DNA from: an uncultured Pseudomonadales bacterium
GTDB taxonomy: Bacteria > Pseudomonadota > Gammaproteobacteria > Pseudomonadales > Azotimanducaceae
Assembly (NCBI GenBank): GCA_951813515.1
Contig: OX638346.1
Location: forward strand, 3,527,617-3,591,616
DNA: 64,000 nt
Direction of reading: 5' to 3'
Shown here one piece after another: positions 47,979-56,504 of this stretch (the stretch's first letter is position 1; each line of letters opens with the position of its first letter). The translations under genes were made by a program, and so were the position numbers. The notes under the pieces are model-generated. The model saw only the letters and a program-made list of their open reading frames with translations. It made no database searches and was not told the origin of the DNA.

Positions 47979-48042
47979 TACTGTATATATTAATAGTATT
48001 CAGTCTGTTTATCATTGTATTTAATCATATTATCAGTCCTAA
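47979..48042 (-). promoter_or_regulatory. putative HNH-gene promoter with LexA-like box
   Basis: On the minus strand TTAGGA (48037-48042), 17 bases, then TACAAT (48014-48019). Downstream of it, 47979-47998 reads TACTGTATATATTAATAGTA on the plus strand. This differs from the gammaproteobacterial CTGT-N8-ACAG core at one position. The site would lie just past the start of transcription, a typical repressor position. The remaining intergenic sequence up to 48299 shows only a TATTAT (48264-48269), a possible -10 for the next gene. Confidence 0.4.
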
Positions 48043-48299
48043 ATTACCCGATACAGTGTCGCGTCCAAGACCCTGAGGCGCGATCGCCATGAAGACTCCT
48101 CGCCGTTCGCGCGCCCCGCATTTCATCGCTCCGGGAAGCTGCACAACAGCACGCGCACGCAGGAACCGGCGACGGCAGCACGGCCAATCGGGGCCCCAGA
48201 CCGGGCAGGGGACTGGCCCGCTGGACTGACCGATTTTTTCTCCGCTGGCGGCGCGCGGGCGGCTATTATGCGCATCGCAACATCTGTTAGGAGAATCCC

Positions 48300-49004
48300 G
48301 TGAGCGAACTTGTGCAAAGCCTGGCGCGGGCAATCAGGGAGCGGAATACGTTCCCACCCATGCCCGAGAACCTCACGTTGGACGAGGCCTACGCCATGCA
48401 GGCGGAACTCGTTCAGGCCGTATGTGGAGGCGACGTCGCAGGTTACAAGGCGGGCCTCACGGCACCGGCCGGCCAGGCGCAGTTCGGCATCGACCATCCG
48501 CTCATCGGCGTGTTGTACGAATCGGGCAGGTTGCAATCCGGGGCATCTTTTGCCAGCGGCCCGGGGGTCATGCTGGAGTGCGAGATCGGGGTTGTGATCG
48601 ACGCCACGGGCGCTGCCAGGACGGCAGGCCCCGTGATCGAGGTTCCGCGCGCCGCCTGGGCAAGCCCGGCCGACGCCAAGGGAATCAATATGGCGGCCAG
48701 CAACATCGCTGCCGACCGGTTCATCACCGGCGAACAGGCGGAGTTGCGCGATGACTACGACGACCTGGCGGTAACCCTGACCCGGGACGGCGAGATCGTG
48801 ACCCAGGCTCCGCTTACCGAGGCGCTCGGCGGTCCTCTCCCGGCGCTTCAATGGATGACATCCGTGGCGCAGGAACTGGAACGGCCGTTGGCGGATGGCA
48901 TGCTGATGATTACCGGTGCCGTCGGCGGAATTCAGCCGGCCCAACCGGGAGAGTACGTGGCGGACTACGGCGTCTTGGGCAAGGTCACGTTCACGGTGAC
49001 CTGA
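48300..49004 (+). CDS. 2-keto-4-pentenoate hydratase/fumarylacetoacetase-fold protein
   Basis: 234 residues from GTG at 48300, with TAGGAG seven bases upstream. The fold motifs match the MhpD-like group: DEAYAMQAELVQAV, GYKAGLTAPAGQAQFGIDHP, the metal-binding acidic motif MLECEIGVVID, and FDDL-like DDYDDLAVTL. It would hydrate 2-oxo-4-pentenoate-like acids from aromatic meta-cleavage, but no ring-cleavage genes are nearby, so the substrate is open. It is not overlapping hpt (36-base gap) but may be co-transcribed with it. Confidence 0.8.
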   Translation: MSELVQSLARAIRERNTFPPMPENLTLDEAYAMQAELVQAVCGGDVAGYKAGLTAPAGQAQFGIDHPLIGVLYESGRLQSGASFASGPGVMLECEIGVVIDATGAARTAGPVIEVPRAAWASPADAKGINMAASNIAADRFITGEQAELRDDYDDLAVTLTRDGEIVTQAPLTEALGGPLPALQWMTSVAQELERPLADGMLMITGAVGGIQPAQPGEYVADYGVLGKVTFTVT

Positions 49005-49040
49005 TCCGGCGAAAACGTCGTCCACAGACGGCCGCCTGTC

Positions 49041-49625
49041 ATGCCCCCTGTCAGCCCGTCAGAGATTCTCGAACACGCCGAGCGTCTGTACGATGAGGCC
49101 ACGGTCGACTTTGCCATCGACCAGTTGGCCGTGCGCATGGCGCTCGATCTGCAGGATGCGCTCCCGATCCTGGTCTGCGTGATGAACGGCGGCCTGCCGT
49201 TTACGGCGGCGCTGATGAAGCGTTTCGCATTCCCGCTCGAATTGGACTATGTGCACACCGTTCGCTATCGAGGCGGATCGGTGATCTCCGACAGGATCCA
49301 CGTGCCTCATGGGGGCGAACTGGAAGTGCGCGTCGACCTGGTCCGCGAGGTCACAGGGCGCACCGTCGTGTTGGTGGACGATGTTCTGGATGGGGGAACC
49401 ACGCTGGCAAGTATCGTGGAACGTGTGCAGAACGCGGGCGCGGCGCGCGTGTACACGGCGGTGCTTGTCAACAAGAAGGTTCCGGAAAGGACGTTCACCC
49501 CGGACTACGCGGCGCTCGATGCGCCCAATCGCTACCTGGTCGGTTGCGGCATGGATTGTGGTGGCTGGTTTCGGAATCTTTGCGGGATTTACGCGCTTCC
49601 CGATGAAGTGGAGCTGACGCCTTGA
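49041..49625 (+). CDS. hpt: hypoxanthine(-guanine) phosphoribosyltransferase
   Basis: 194 residues. The PRPP loop is VVLVDDVLDGGTTLASI. The N-terminal flap is LPILVCVMNGGLPFTAALM, and base recognition lies in the NKKVPERTFTPDY region, with Lys at the expected place. It converts hypoxanthine (and guanine) to the nucleotide. Its stop overlaps the TTG start of the next gene by 4 bases (TTGA). Together they recycle methylthioinosine-derived hypoxanthine. Confidence 0.92.
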   Translation: MPPVSPSEILEHAERLYDEATVDFAIDQLAVRMALDLQDALPILVCVMNGGLPFTAALMKRFAFPLELDYVHTVRYRGGSVISDRIHVPHGGELEVRVDLVREVTGRTVVLVDDVLDGGTTLASIVERVQNAGAARVYTAVLVNKKVPERTFTPDYAALDAPNRYLVGCGMDCGGWFRNLCGIYALPDEVELTP

Positions 49626-50371
49626 AACTCGCCGTCATCGGCGGTACGGGATGTCAGCGGCTCACCGGGATCGGCACGCGCTGGCGACCCGCTGCCGATT
49701 CGGCAGACACGCCCTACGGCGCTGCCTCGGCAATCCCGCAGGTTTCCCCGACGGATTCCGGAGAAGTCTTCCTCCTCGCGCGGCATGGCTACCCTCCAGC
49801 GAAGGCACCGCACCTGATCAACTACCGCGCGAACATCTGGCTGCTGAAAGAACTCGGAGTGGATGCGGTCGTCGCTACCTACGCCGTCGGTGCCATAGCG
49901 CCGCATCTGCACAATGCGGACCTCGTGGTCCCGCACCAGATCATCGACTACACCTGGGGGCGGCGGCATACCTATGTCGAGACGGGCGAGATCCGTCACG
50001 TCGAGTTCTCGGAGCCATTCGATGGCGGCATCAGGGCCGGACTGATTTCCGCGGCAGACCAGTGCGACCTCGGCAGCACGCTACACGAACGCGCCGTGTA
50101 CGGCTGCGTGCAGGGTCCACGGCTTGAGACCGCCGCCGAGATCGATCGCATGGAACGCGATGGCTGCACGGTTGTCGGCATGACCGCCATGCCAGAGACG
50201 GCGCTGGCCAGGGAACTGGGCATCCCGTATGCCGGGTTGTGCCTGGTGGTCAACGCGGCGGCCGGACGGGGAGAGGGGCCAATCACGGAGGCGGAGATCG
50301 AGGTCGCCCTGGAACAGGCCACTGCCGACGTCGAGCGTTTGCTGGTTGCCTTCCTGCCACTTAATACCTGA
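49622..50371 (+). CDS. S-methyl-5'-thioinosine phosphorylase
   Basis: 249 residues from TTG overlapping the hpt stop. It belongs to the MTAP/purine-nucleoside-phosphorylase family. VIGGTGCQRL is the phosphate-binding start, ARHGYPPAKAPHLINYRANI binds phosphate, and CVQGPRLETAAEI and VGMTAMPETALARELG shape the nucleoside pocket. In pseudomonad-type bacteria, MTA is deaminated to methylthioinosine and then cleaved by this enzyme, releasing hypoxanthine for Hpt. The direct operon with hpt supports this assignment over methylthioadenosine phosphorylase. Confidence 0.85.
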   Translation: MKLAVIGGTGCQRLTGIGTRWRPAADSADTPYGAASAIPQVSPTDSGEVFLLARHGYPPAKAPHLINYRANIWLLKELGVDAVVATYAVGAIAPHLHNADLVVPHQIIDYTWGRRHTYVETGEIRHVEFSEPFDGGIRAGLISAADQCDLGSTLHERAVYGCVQGPRLETAAEIDRMERDGCTVVGMTAMPETALARELGIPYAGLCLVVNAAAGRGEGPITEAEIEVALEQATADVERLLVAFLPLNT

Positions 50372-50585
50372 CCGCGCTCCGCAATGTGAGCTCCTGCTTG
50401 ACGTGGTTGCCGTTCGGGATTCGACAGCAATAGGCGACGGGCGCCGAATCGAGCCTTGGCCCAGGCGCTGACCATGAATCCCTTCCGGGGTCAGGATCCA
50501 GGGCCAGACATGTGAAACGGAATGTGCAGGCGACAAGTTGGCGGGGCTAGAATAGACGACCGTTCTGTGACTACAGGAGCCGACC

Positions 50586-50870
50586 ATGTGGGAAACCATC
50601 GGATGGGGGGCGCTGCTATTCCTCGCCGCCTACGGGGCCTTCGCGCTCCTGGAGCGTTTCTACAGAACCGTTGCCAAGCAAAAACAGGCGACCAGCTTCA
50701 TACTGAAACTGAGCGAAGTCCCCGCATCGAAGCAAGAAGTGTCGGAGATGATCGACGCGCTGCTGGCCGAACGGGTCGCGGAGAAGGAAATAGAAATCAC
50801 CCCCGCCATGCGTCGGGGAATCCGGCGCGATGTACTCGACGAATTGGCCCGGGCGGACGTGGTGCGCTAG
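50586..50870 (+). CDS. small membrane-anchored hypothetical protein
   Basis: 94 residues from the ATG at 50586, with AGGAG eight bases upstream. One N-terminal helix (GWGALLFLAAYGAFALLERF) precedes a charged soluble tail (SEMIDALLAERVAEKEIEIT). No family is recognised. A TAGAAT at 50548-50553 could be its -10. The upstream gap 50372-50585 shows no gene. Confidence 0.65.
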   Translation: MWETIGWGALLFLAAYGAFALLERFYRTVAKQKQATSFILKLSEVPASKQEVSEMIDALLAERVAEKEIEITPAMRRGIRRDVLDELARADVVR

Positions 50871-50993
50871 CCGTGCCTCACAGTTCCGAGCGAGGGTACT
50901 GACAGCAAAGGAGAACACCGACGGCAAGTTCACCCTTGAGCGTGCCTGCTGGCAACCTCGCCGGAAGGCTGCTTACCCTGAGCGGTGACACGA

Positions 50994-51021
50994 TCAAGAG
51001 GAGACCGACTCTTCCTCTTGA
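50994..51021. terminator. perfect inverted repeat between convergent genes
   Basis: TCAAGAGGA, ten bases, TCCTCTTGA: 9-bp perfect arms lying between the ends of the 94-aa and 74-aa genes. It could terminate either transcript, although neither side has a marked T-run. Confidence 0.4.
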
Positions 51022-51039
51022 GGATATGACTGAACGACT

Positions 51040-51264
51040 TTATCCAGAATAAACGACCTGACCGTTGAGTGTGAGTCGACCTCTTCCGACGGTATTCACG
51101 ATTACTTCGCCATCGCCAACATCGACTATTACCCGTCCGCGGGCCGCCTGCACGACCACTTGGCCTGGTCCTGGGTCTAACTCGACCTCCCCTACACCGG
51201 GGCCGATGTGAAGTGTGCCGTCGGAGTCAACCAGCGTAGCTCTGTCTGAATTTTGTGCTGACAT
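51040..51264 (-). CDS. short beta-rich hypothetical protein
   Basis: 74 residues with alternating Gly/Val/Asp strands (GPGVGEVELDPGPGQVVVQ, RVIVDVGDGEVIVNTVGRG). It looks like a repeated short-turn beta structure. No signal peptide, Cys or known motif is present. The Shine-Dalgarno is weak (GGGGAG 12 bases upstream). It may be non-coding; no homologue can be named. Confidence 0.4.
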   Translation of the reverse strand: MSAQNSDRATLVDSDGTLHIGPGVGEVELDPGPGQVVVQAARGRVIVDVGDGEVIVNTVGRGRLTLNGQVVYSG

Positions 51265-51319
51265 CGTGCTATATGACTCCCCTCAAATATGGTGTTTTCA
51301 ACAAGTTAGTTTATTCTCT

Positions 51320-51396
51320 TGGCGCACCCGCAGGGACTCGAACCCCGAACCCCCAGGTTCGAAGCCTGGTGCTCTATCCAGTTGAGCTACGGGTGC
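51320..51396 (-). tRNA. tRNA-Arg (UCG)
   Basis: 77 bases on the minus strand. The acceptor is GCACCCG/CGGGTGC with discriminator G and encoded CCA. The anticodon stem CCAGG/CCTGG encloses loop CTTCGAA, giving anticodon UCG. The T-arm is GGGGTTCGAGTCCC. Confidence 0.93.
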
Positions 51397-51407
51397 GCGA
51401 AGGCGCG

Positions 51408-51413
51408 ATTATA
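51408..51413 (-). promoter_or_regulatory. -10 element of tRNA-Arg
   Basis: A perfect TATAAT lies 11 bases before the tRNA 5' end, followed by the GC-rich discriminator CGCGCC. No recognisable -35 is seen at 16-18 bases. Confidence 0.6.
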
Positions 51414-51490
51414 CGCGGGCCATGCCGCCCTCCGGCGCGCTTCCGACGCTTCGTGGCATACTTTTGCGCGGCGACTATCTGGAGAAACAC

Positions 51491-52678
51491 GTGGGTGAGC
51501 AGCCGCTTGAGGGCGTAACTGTCCTCGACTTCGGTCAAATCTATAACGGGCCCTATGCCGGCTATCTACTGGCGATGGCAGGTGCCCGGGTCATCAAGGT
51601 CGAGTCGCCCCTGGGTGAGGGATTGCGAGGCGCGACGGGTTCGGAGAGCTTCCCGTTCACCATGCTGAACGGGCTGAAGGAGACCATCACGATCAACCTG
51701 AAGTCAGAATCGGGGCGTGAATTGGTCGTCGGACTGGCAAAGCGGGCGGACGTACTGCTTGAGAACTTTCGTCCTGGCACCATGGACAAGTTCGGCGTCG
51801 GCGCGGAGGCGCTGCTGAAAGAAAACCCACGCCTGATCTATGCCGCGTCGACGGGCTACGGAAGCAGTGGTCCGCATCGGGACTACCTGGCCATGGACAT
51901 TACCGTGCAGGCCATGAGCGGCGTCGTCAGCATCACCGGCAACGACGGCGAGCCGCCGCTGAAGTCGGGACCTGCCCTGTGTGACATGCTCGGCGGCATA
52001 CACCTCTATGCGACCATCGTCTCTGCCCTCTACCGCCGGGAGCAGACCGGGAAGGGCGCAGTCATCGACGTGGCGATGCAGGATGCCGTATTGCCAACGC
52101 TGGCCTCGGCGCTGGGCGCCTACTACCGCTTCGGCGCCACCAACCCTCCACGCACGGGCAATCGCCACCAGGCCCTCGGGGTCGCGCCTTACAACCTCTA
52201 CCCGTGCTCCGATGGCCATGTCGCGATCATCTGCGTGCGGGACGGGCACTGGCGCAAACTCGCCGATCTCATGGGCCGTCCGGAACTCCTGGACGACCCC
52301 AGGTTCGGGGACAAGGCAACCCGCGCCGAGCACATGGAAGAGACGGATGCGGCCGTCGAAGCGTGGACGTCGAGCCTGACGAAGGACGAGGTATTCCGAC
52401 TCTGCCAATCCGGCGGCGTTCCGTGCGCCCCCGTGCAATCCCTTGACGATGTCGTGAACGACCCGCACCTGCACGCGCGCGGCGCTTTGCACAGGGCCAC
52501 CCATCCGGTGTTCGGCGATGTCGTCGTGCCGACGACGGCGCTCAGAATACGCGATGTCAAACCGCCGACACCGCAATTCCCGCGCGCTCTCGGACAGGAC
52601 AACGTGGCCGTCTATGGCGAGTTCCTCGGTCACAGCGAAGAGGATGTGGAGGCCTTGAAGGAGCAGGGCGCTATTTGA
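51491..52678 (+). CDS. CaiB/BaiF (family III) CoA-transferase 3
   Basis: 395 residues from GTG at 51491, with GGAGA seven bases upstream; the frame is open to 51422 but lacks such a site. Family motifs: LEGVTVLDFGQIYNGPYAG, MAGARVIKVESPLGEGLRG, ETITINLKSESGRE. The predicted catalytic Asp is in YLAMDITVQAMSG. It is unlinked to the two paralogues at 35-37 kb. It is convergent with the GH51 gene. Confidence 0.9.
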   Translation: MGEQPLEGVTVLDFGQIYNGPYAGYLLAMAGARVIKVESPLGEGLRGATGSESFPFTMLNGLKETITINLKSESGRELVVGLAKRADVLLENFRPGTMDKFGVGAEALLKENPRLIYAASTGYGSSGPHRDYLAMDITVQAMSGVVSITGNDGEPPLKSGPALCDMLGGIHLYATIVSALYRREQTGKGAVIDVAMQDAVLPTLASALGAYYRFGATNPPRTGNRHQALGVAPYNLYPCSDGHVAIICVRDGHWRKLADLMGRPELLDDPRFGDKATRAEHMEETDAAVEAWTSSLTKDEVFRLCQSGGVPCAPVQSLDDVVNDPHLHARGALHRATHPVFGDVVVPTTALRIRDVKPPTPQFPRALGQDNVAVYGEFLGHSEEDVEALKEQGAI

Positions 52679-52702
52679 CGCTCCGCCACCGCCAATTTGG
52701 CG

Positions 52703-54193
52703 CTACGCGAGTTGAAAGGTGGTCGCCACCAGGGAGTGGGGAGGCAGCTCGACGTGCGCCTGGTCCACGGTGGACCAGCCTTCGAAGGGTCTCGCGACCA
52801 CGATGTCGGGCGCCTCGAAGGTGTTCTCAGCGTCGAGCGAGAGCGCGTGGACGATCTCGCTCGTGTCGACACGCAGAATCTCGCTCCCGCCGAGCTCGAC
52901 AACGAGAGGCATCGGCTCCTCGGTGTGCCGGTTCACTGCGAAAAGATGCAGGGAGTTCCCCTCCAGGGTGGCCGCGGCGTCAAGGTATGACACCTCGCCA
53001 TATTTGCTCTGGTAGCGGGGTCCATCGATCTGCGCGGACAAAGCCGTGCCTCCCTTGCGATCGGAAAACAGCTTGAAGGCGTAGAAGATCGACTGCTTGA
53101 GCAATGCATCTCCATCGGTGAGCAAGGGCCCGATGACGTTCACCAGTTGGGCGAGGTTGGCGACCTTCACGCTGTCCGCATGCCGCAGGAAACTCATCAG
53201 GAACGCGGCGACCACGAGGGCGTCCTCGAGGTTGTAGCGCTCTTCCAGGAGGTGCGGCGCGAATCTGCCGGCGCCGTCGATGTGGCTGGAGCCCCTGGTT
53301 CGGTACCAGACGTTCCATTCGTCGAAGCAGAGGAAGGCACGATGGCGGCTGTTGCGTCGCGCCTGGACATACCGGCAACAGGCGTTCACGGCTTCGATCT
53401 GCTGGTCGATGCTGCGACCGATGGCCAGATAGCTTGGACTGTCGCCGTCGGCATTGCCGACATAGCGATGAAGACTGACGTAGTCGGCCGCGCTGTCGAG
53501 CTCTTCGAGTACGGTGCGGTCCCAGTCTAGCCAGGTCGGCATGCCCGGACCCGACGAACCGCATGCGACCGTCTCGATGCCCCGGTCGCAGGACTTCATC
53601 ATCCTGGCGGCCTGGCGAGCACGCAACGCGTACTCCCTGGCTGGCACATGGCCAAGCTGCCACGGCCCGTCCATCTCGTTGCCGAGGCACCACAGGGGTA
53701 CGGCGTGGGGCGCTTCGGAACCGCCCGCGGCCCGCATGTCGGCGAATAGCGTGCCGGTCGGGGCGTTGCAGTACTCGACCCAATCGCGCGCTTCCTCCGG
53801 CGAACCCGTGCCGAGATTGACCGCGAGCATCGGCGTCCAGTCCAGCTTCCGGCAAAGTCGGATGAATTCGTCGGTTCCGAACTGGTTTGTCTCGATGCTC
53901 TGCCAGGCGAGTTCGCGCACGGTCGGTCGCGATGCCCTGTCTCCGACCCCGTCGCGCCAACGGTATCCGGAGGCAAAGTTGCCGCCAGGGTAGCGAACGA
54001 CGGTCATGGCCAGTTCACGCAACGCCTCGACGACATCGGTGCGGAAGCCGTCTTCGTCGGCATGCGCCGATTCGGGATCGTAGACCCCCTCGTAGATCGA
54101 GCGGCCGAGGTGTTCCAGGAAGCCGCCGTAAAGCAGCGGGCTTACGGCTCCGATCGCAAATCGAGGGTCAAGAGCTATGCGCGTGACGTCCAT
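52703..54193 (-). CDS. alpha-L-arabinofuranosidase, GH51
   Basis: 496 residues with the GH51 (beta/alpha)8 barrel plus C-terminal beta domain. The acid/base Glu is in WCLGNEMDGPW and the nucleophile Glu in CFDEWNVWY. VVRYPGGNFASGYRWRDGVG is the family start signature. There is no signal peptide, so it acts on imported arabino-oligosaccharides in the cytoplasm. No sugar transporter is adjacent. It is divergent from ribBX across 78 bases containing a palindrome. Confidence 0.93.
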   Translation of the reverse strand: MDVTRIALDPRFAIGAVSPLLYGGFLEHLGRSIYEGVYDPESAHADEDGFRTDVVEALRELAMTVVRYPGGNFASGYRWRDGVGDRASRPTVRELAWQSIETNQFGTDEFIRLCRKLDWTPMLAVNLGTGSPEEARDWVEYCNAPTGTLFADMRAAGGSEAPHAVPLWCLGNEMDGPWQLGHVPAREYALRARQAARMMKSCDRGIETVACGSSGPGMPTWLDWDRTVLEELDSAADYVSLHRYVGNADGDSPSYLAIGRSIDQQIEAVNACCRYVQARRNSRHRAFLCFDEWNVWYRTRGSSHIDGAGRFAPHLLEERYNLEDALVVAAFLMSFLRHADSVKVANLAQLVNVIGPLLTDGDALLKQSIFYAFKLFSDRKGGTALSAQIDGPRYQSKYGEVSYLDAAATLEGNSLHLFAVNRHTEEPMPLVVELGGSEILRVDTSEIVHALSLDAENTFEAPDIVVARPFEGWSTVDQAHVELPPHSLVATTFQLA

Positions 54194-54223
54194 CGTCGAA
54201 CATTCCGGTCTTCAGACTCAACC

Positions 54224-54239
54224 GTATCAAGAGTGATAC
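54224..54239. promoter_or_regulatory. palindrome between the GH51 and ribBX genes
   Basis: GTATCA-AGAG-TGATAC, a perfect 6-bp inverted repeat in the only shared control region of the two divergent genes. It is an operator candidate; no regulator is assigned. No FMN riboswitch consensus is visible here. Confidence 0.35.
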
Positions 54240-54271
54240 CCTGCGCGAGTTTAATGCAAATCCAGCGTGCA

Positions 54272-55444
54272 ATGACTGACGGGACAATAATGTTCGACAG
54301 CGTGGAGGACGCTATCGAGGCCGTGGGGAAGGGCGAACTCGTCGTCGTCGTCGATGACGACGACCGCGAAAACGAAGGCGACCTCATCATGGCCGCATCG
54401 AAAGCAACGCCCGAGCGGGTCGCATTCATGATCCGCCACACGAGCGGGATTCTCTGCGCGCCGCTGACGGTGGATGATGCGAAGCGTCTGCACCTCGAAC
54501 CCATGGTGGCGCGCAACGATGCGCCGCTGTCCACCGCATTCACGGTGAGCGTGGACTACAGGCACGGCCTGTCGACGGGAATCTCCGCCGAGGAGCGCGC
54601 CAATTCGGCACTGGCCCTCGCGAACAGCAATGTAGGCGCCGACGACTTTGTTCGCCCGGGCCACATCTTTCCCCTGACAGGCCGGGTCGGCGGTGTGCTG
54701 GTGCGATCCGGTCACACGGAAGCCGCCATCGACCTGGCGGCGGCGGCAGGGTGTCCGCCCGTGGGACTACTGGCCGAAATAGTGAACGACGACGGTTCCG
54801 TCAAGCGACTGGCGGAATTGAAGACCTTCGCCCGCACGCACGGCCTGAAGATCATATCCATCGCCGATCTCATCGCCTTCAGGCAACGGCGCGAGGTCCT
54901 GATCGAACTGACGCGCGAGTTCCGGGTACAAACGCCCATCGGTTGGGCCCGGGCGTACGCCTACCGGACGAAATTCGAGGATGCCGAACACCTCGCGCTC
55001 GTATTCGGACACCTGGATCCGGGCGTCAGCGTGCCGGTTCGCATACACCGGGAGCGATTGGTGGAGGATATATTCGGGCCGCAATCGAACCACGACTCGA
55101 GCCTGCTCGATCTTTCCCTCCGCCGCATCGACGACCTTGGCGGGGGCGTGATGATCTACCTGCGCAGCGGCTTCGTCGGGGTGCCGCTCGGAAGCCTCGA
55201 CGATGCAGCGGCGTCGACACGGGAAAACGAGCGCAAGGCGGAGTGGCTCGAAATCGGCGTCGGCGCCCAGATCCTGAACAACCTGGGCCTCACCAACATT
55301 CGTATTCTTGCCGCGCGCGAGATCGACTATATCGGCCTGGAGGGCTTCGGATTGCGCGTGGACGGTACGGAGCTTCTCGTAGACCCCGTCGGGAACCCGG
55401 TTGGGAACCCAGTCGGGAACCCCATCGGCGGTAGCGATGCCTGA
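54272..55444 (+). CDS. ribB: 3,4-dihydroxy-2-butanone-4-phosphate synthase with degenerate GTP cyclohydrolase II-like domain (RibBX type)
   Basis: 390 residues from the ATG at 54272. The N-terminal RibB domain is complete: DDDDRENEGD at 28-37 (acidic metal/substrate motif), ISAEERANS and RPGHIFPL. The C-terminal domain follows RibA in outline (PIGWARAYAY, ALVFGHLDPG, VRIHRERLVEDIFG, GGGVMIYLRSG). However, the zinc cysteines are gone: HSECL becomes HRERL and SLRCDCG becomes PQSNHDS. GTP ring-opening is therefore not expected. Such RibB-RibX fusions are known in Proteobacteria. A 12-bp tandem repeat encodes three PVGN units near the C-terminus. The stop overlaps pdxA by 8 bases. Confidence 0.9.
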   Translation: MTDGTIMFDSVEDAIEAVGKGELVVVVDDDDRENEGDLIMAASKATPERVAFMIRHTSGILCAPLTVDDAKRLHLEPMVARNDAPLSTAFTVSVDYRHGLSTGISAEERANSALALANSNVGADDFVRPGHIFPLTGRVGGVLVRSGHTEAAIDLAAAAGCPPVGLLAEIVNDDGSVKRLAELKTFARTHGLKIISIADLIAFRQRREVLIELTREFRVQTPIGWARAYAYRTKFEDAEHLALVFGHLDPGVSVPVRIHRERLVEDIFGPQSNHDSSLLDLSLRRIDDLGGGVMIYLRSGFVGVPLGSLDDAAASTRENERKAEWLEIGVGAQILNNLGLTNIRILAAREIDYIGLEGFGLRVDGTELLVDPVGNPVGNPVGNPIGGSDA

Positions 55445-56444
55445 CATTCCGGTCGTTGGCGTCACCCTCGGCGACCCGGCTGGTATCGGTCCGGAAGTGC
55501 TGGTCAAGTGTCTTGGCACACTGGATCGAAGCATGGCGCGGGTGGCCCTTTACGGGGTCGGCTGGTCGCTCGATCTCGGCGCAAGGTTTACTGGAACCAC
55601 CATGCAATACGCGCGTTACGCGGACGTGCGGGACATCGACTGGAATGCCGATGCATGGCCGCTGATCGACTTGGGAATCGGCAAACCCGAAGACTTCGCG
55701 ACGGGGCGCGTATCCGCCGCCTGCGGGGAGGTGGCGGTCAGGGCTGTGGAAACTGCCGCGCGCGACGCCCTGGCCGGTCACATCGCGGCCATGATGACCT
55801 GTCCTATCCACAAGGAATCTATCCACCAGGCAGGCTACGTCGATGACATCGGTCACCAGGAAATCCTCGCGCGGATGGCGAAAGCGGAGCAGACCGCGAC
55901 GATGCTGATGACGCCAGGGCTGAAGGTTGTACACCTGTCGACGCACAAGTCTTTGATCGAGGCGGCTCGGTTCGTAGTGCGCGAGAACGTGCTGGCAAAA
56001 CTGAAGCTGGCGGACGCGTCACTCTCGGCCTGGGGTCTGCAGGCGCCCAGGATCGCCGTTGCCGCACTGAATCCCCATGGAGGGGAGGGCGGCCTCCTCG
56101 GTCGCGAAGAGATCGAAGAGATTCGACCCGCCGTGGCGGATGCGGTGGCTGCCGGCATCAAGGCGGTGGGTCCGCTGCCGGCAGACTCGGTCTTCAACCG
56201 GGCCATCGGCGGCGAGTTCGACGCGGTGCTGGCCCTCTATCACGACCAGGGACACATCGCGGTCAAGGTGCACAACTTTCATCAGAGCGTAACCGCCACC
56301 CTCGGCATTCCGTTCGTACGCACTTCAGTCGATCACGGCACGGCGTTCGATATCGCGGGGAGCGGCGTAGCCGACGCCACCGGAGCTGCTGCGGCACTGG
56401 ACGCGGCGATGGTCCTGGCGTCTGGCAATCTATCGCGGGACTAG
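55437..56444 (+). CDS. pdxA: 4-hydroxythreonine-4-phosphate dehydrogenase (PdxA family)
   Basis: 335 residues from the ATG at 55437, coupled to ribBX by an 8-base overlap. Family motifs: GVTLGDPAGIGPEV at the start, CPIHKESIHQAGY, LNPHGGEGG (metal-binding His), YHDQGHIAVKV and SVDHGTAFDIAG. It oxidises 4-phosphohydroxy-L-threonine in pyridoxal phosphate synthesis. PdxA2-type paralogues instead act on 4-phospho-threonate or -erythronate; without pdxJ or a kinase nearby the two cannot be told apart. The pairing with a C4-phosphate-making RibB is notable. Confidence 0.88.
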   Translation: MPDIPVVGVTLGDPAGIGPEVLVKCLGTLDRSMARVALYGVGWSLDLGARFTGTTMQYARYADVRDIDWNADAWPLIDLGIGKPEDFATGRVSAACGEVAVRAVETAARDALAGHIAAMMTCPIHKESIHQAGYVDDIGHQEILARMAKAEQTATMLMTPGLKVVHLSTHKSLIEAARFVVRENVLAKLKLADASLSAWGLQAPRIAVAALNPHGGEGGLLGREEIEEIRPAVADAVAAGIKAVGPLPADSVFNRAIGGEFDAVLALYHDQGHIAVKVHNFHQSVTATLGIPFVRTSVDHGTAFDIAGSGVADATGAAAALDAAMVLASGNLSRD

Positions 56445-56504
56445 GCACACTGCGGGAGAACACGCCCAGGTGTCGGGCCGGGCAAAGCCATTGAAGGAGA
56501 TGCC

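Noticed and set aside
54194..54271. FMN riboswitch upstream of ribBX
   Set aside because: The leader is only 78 bases and lacks the conserved RFN sequences.
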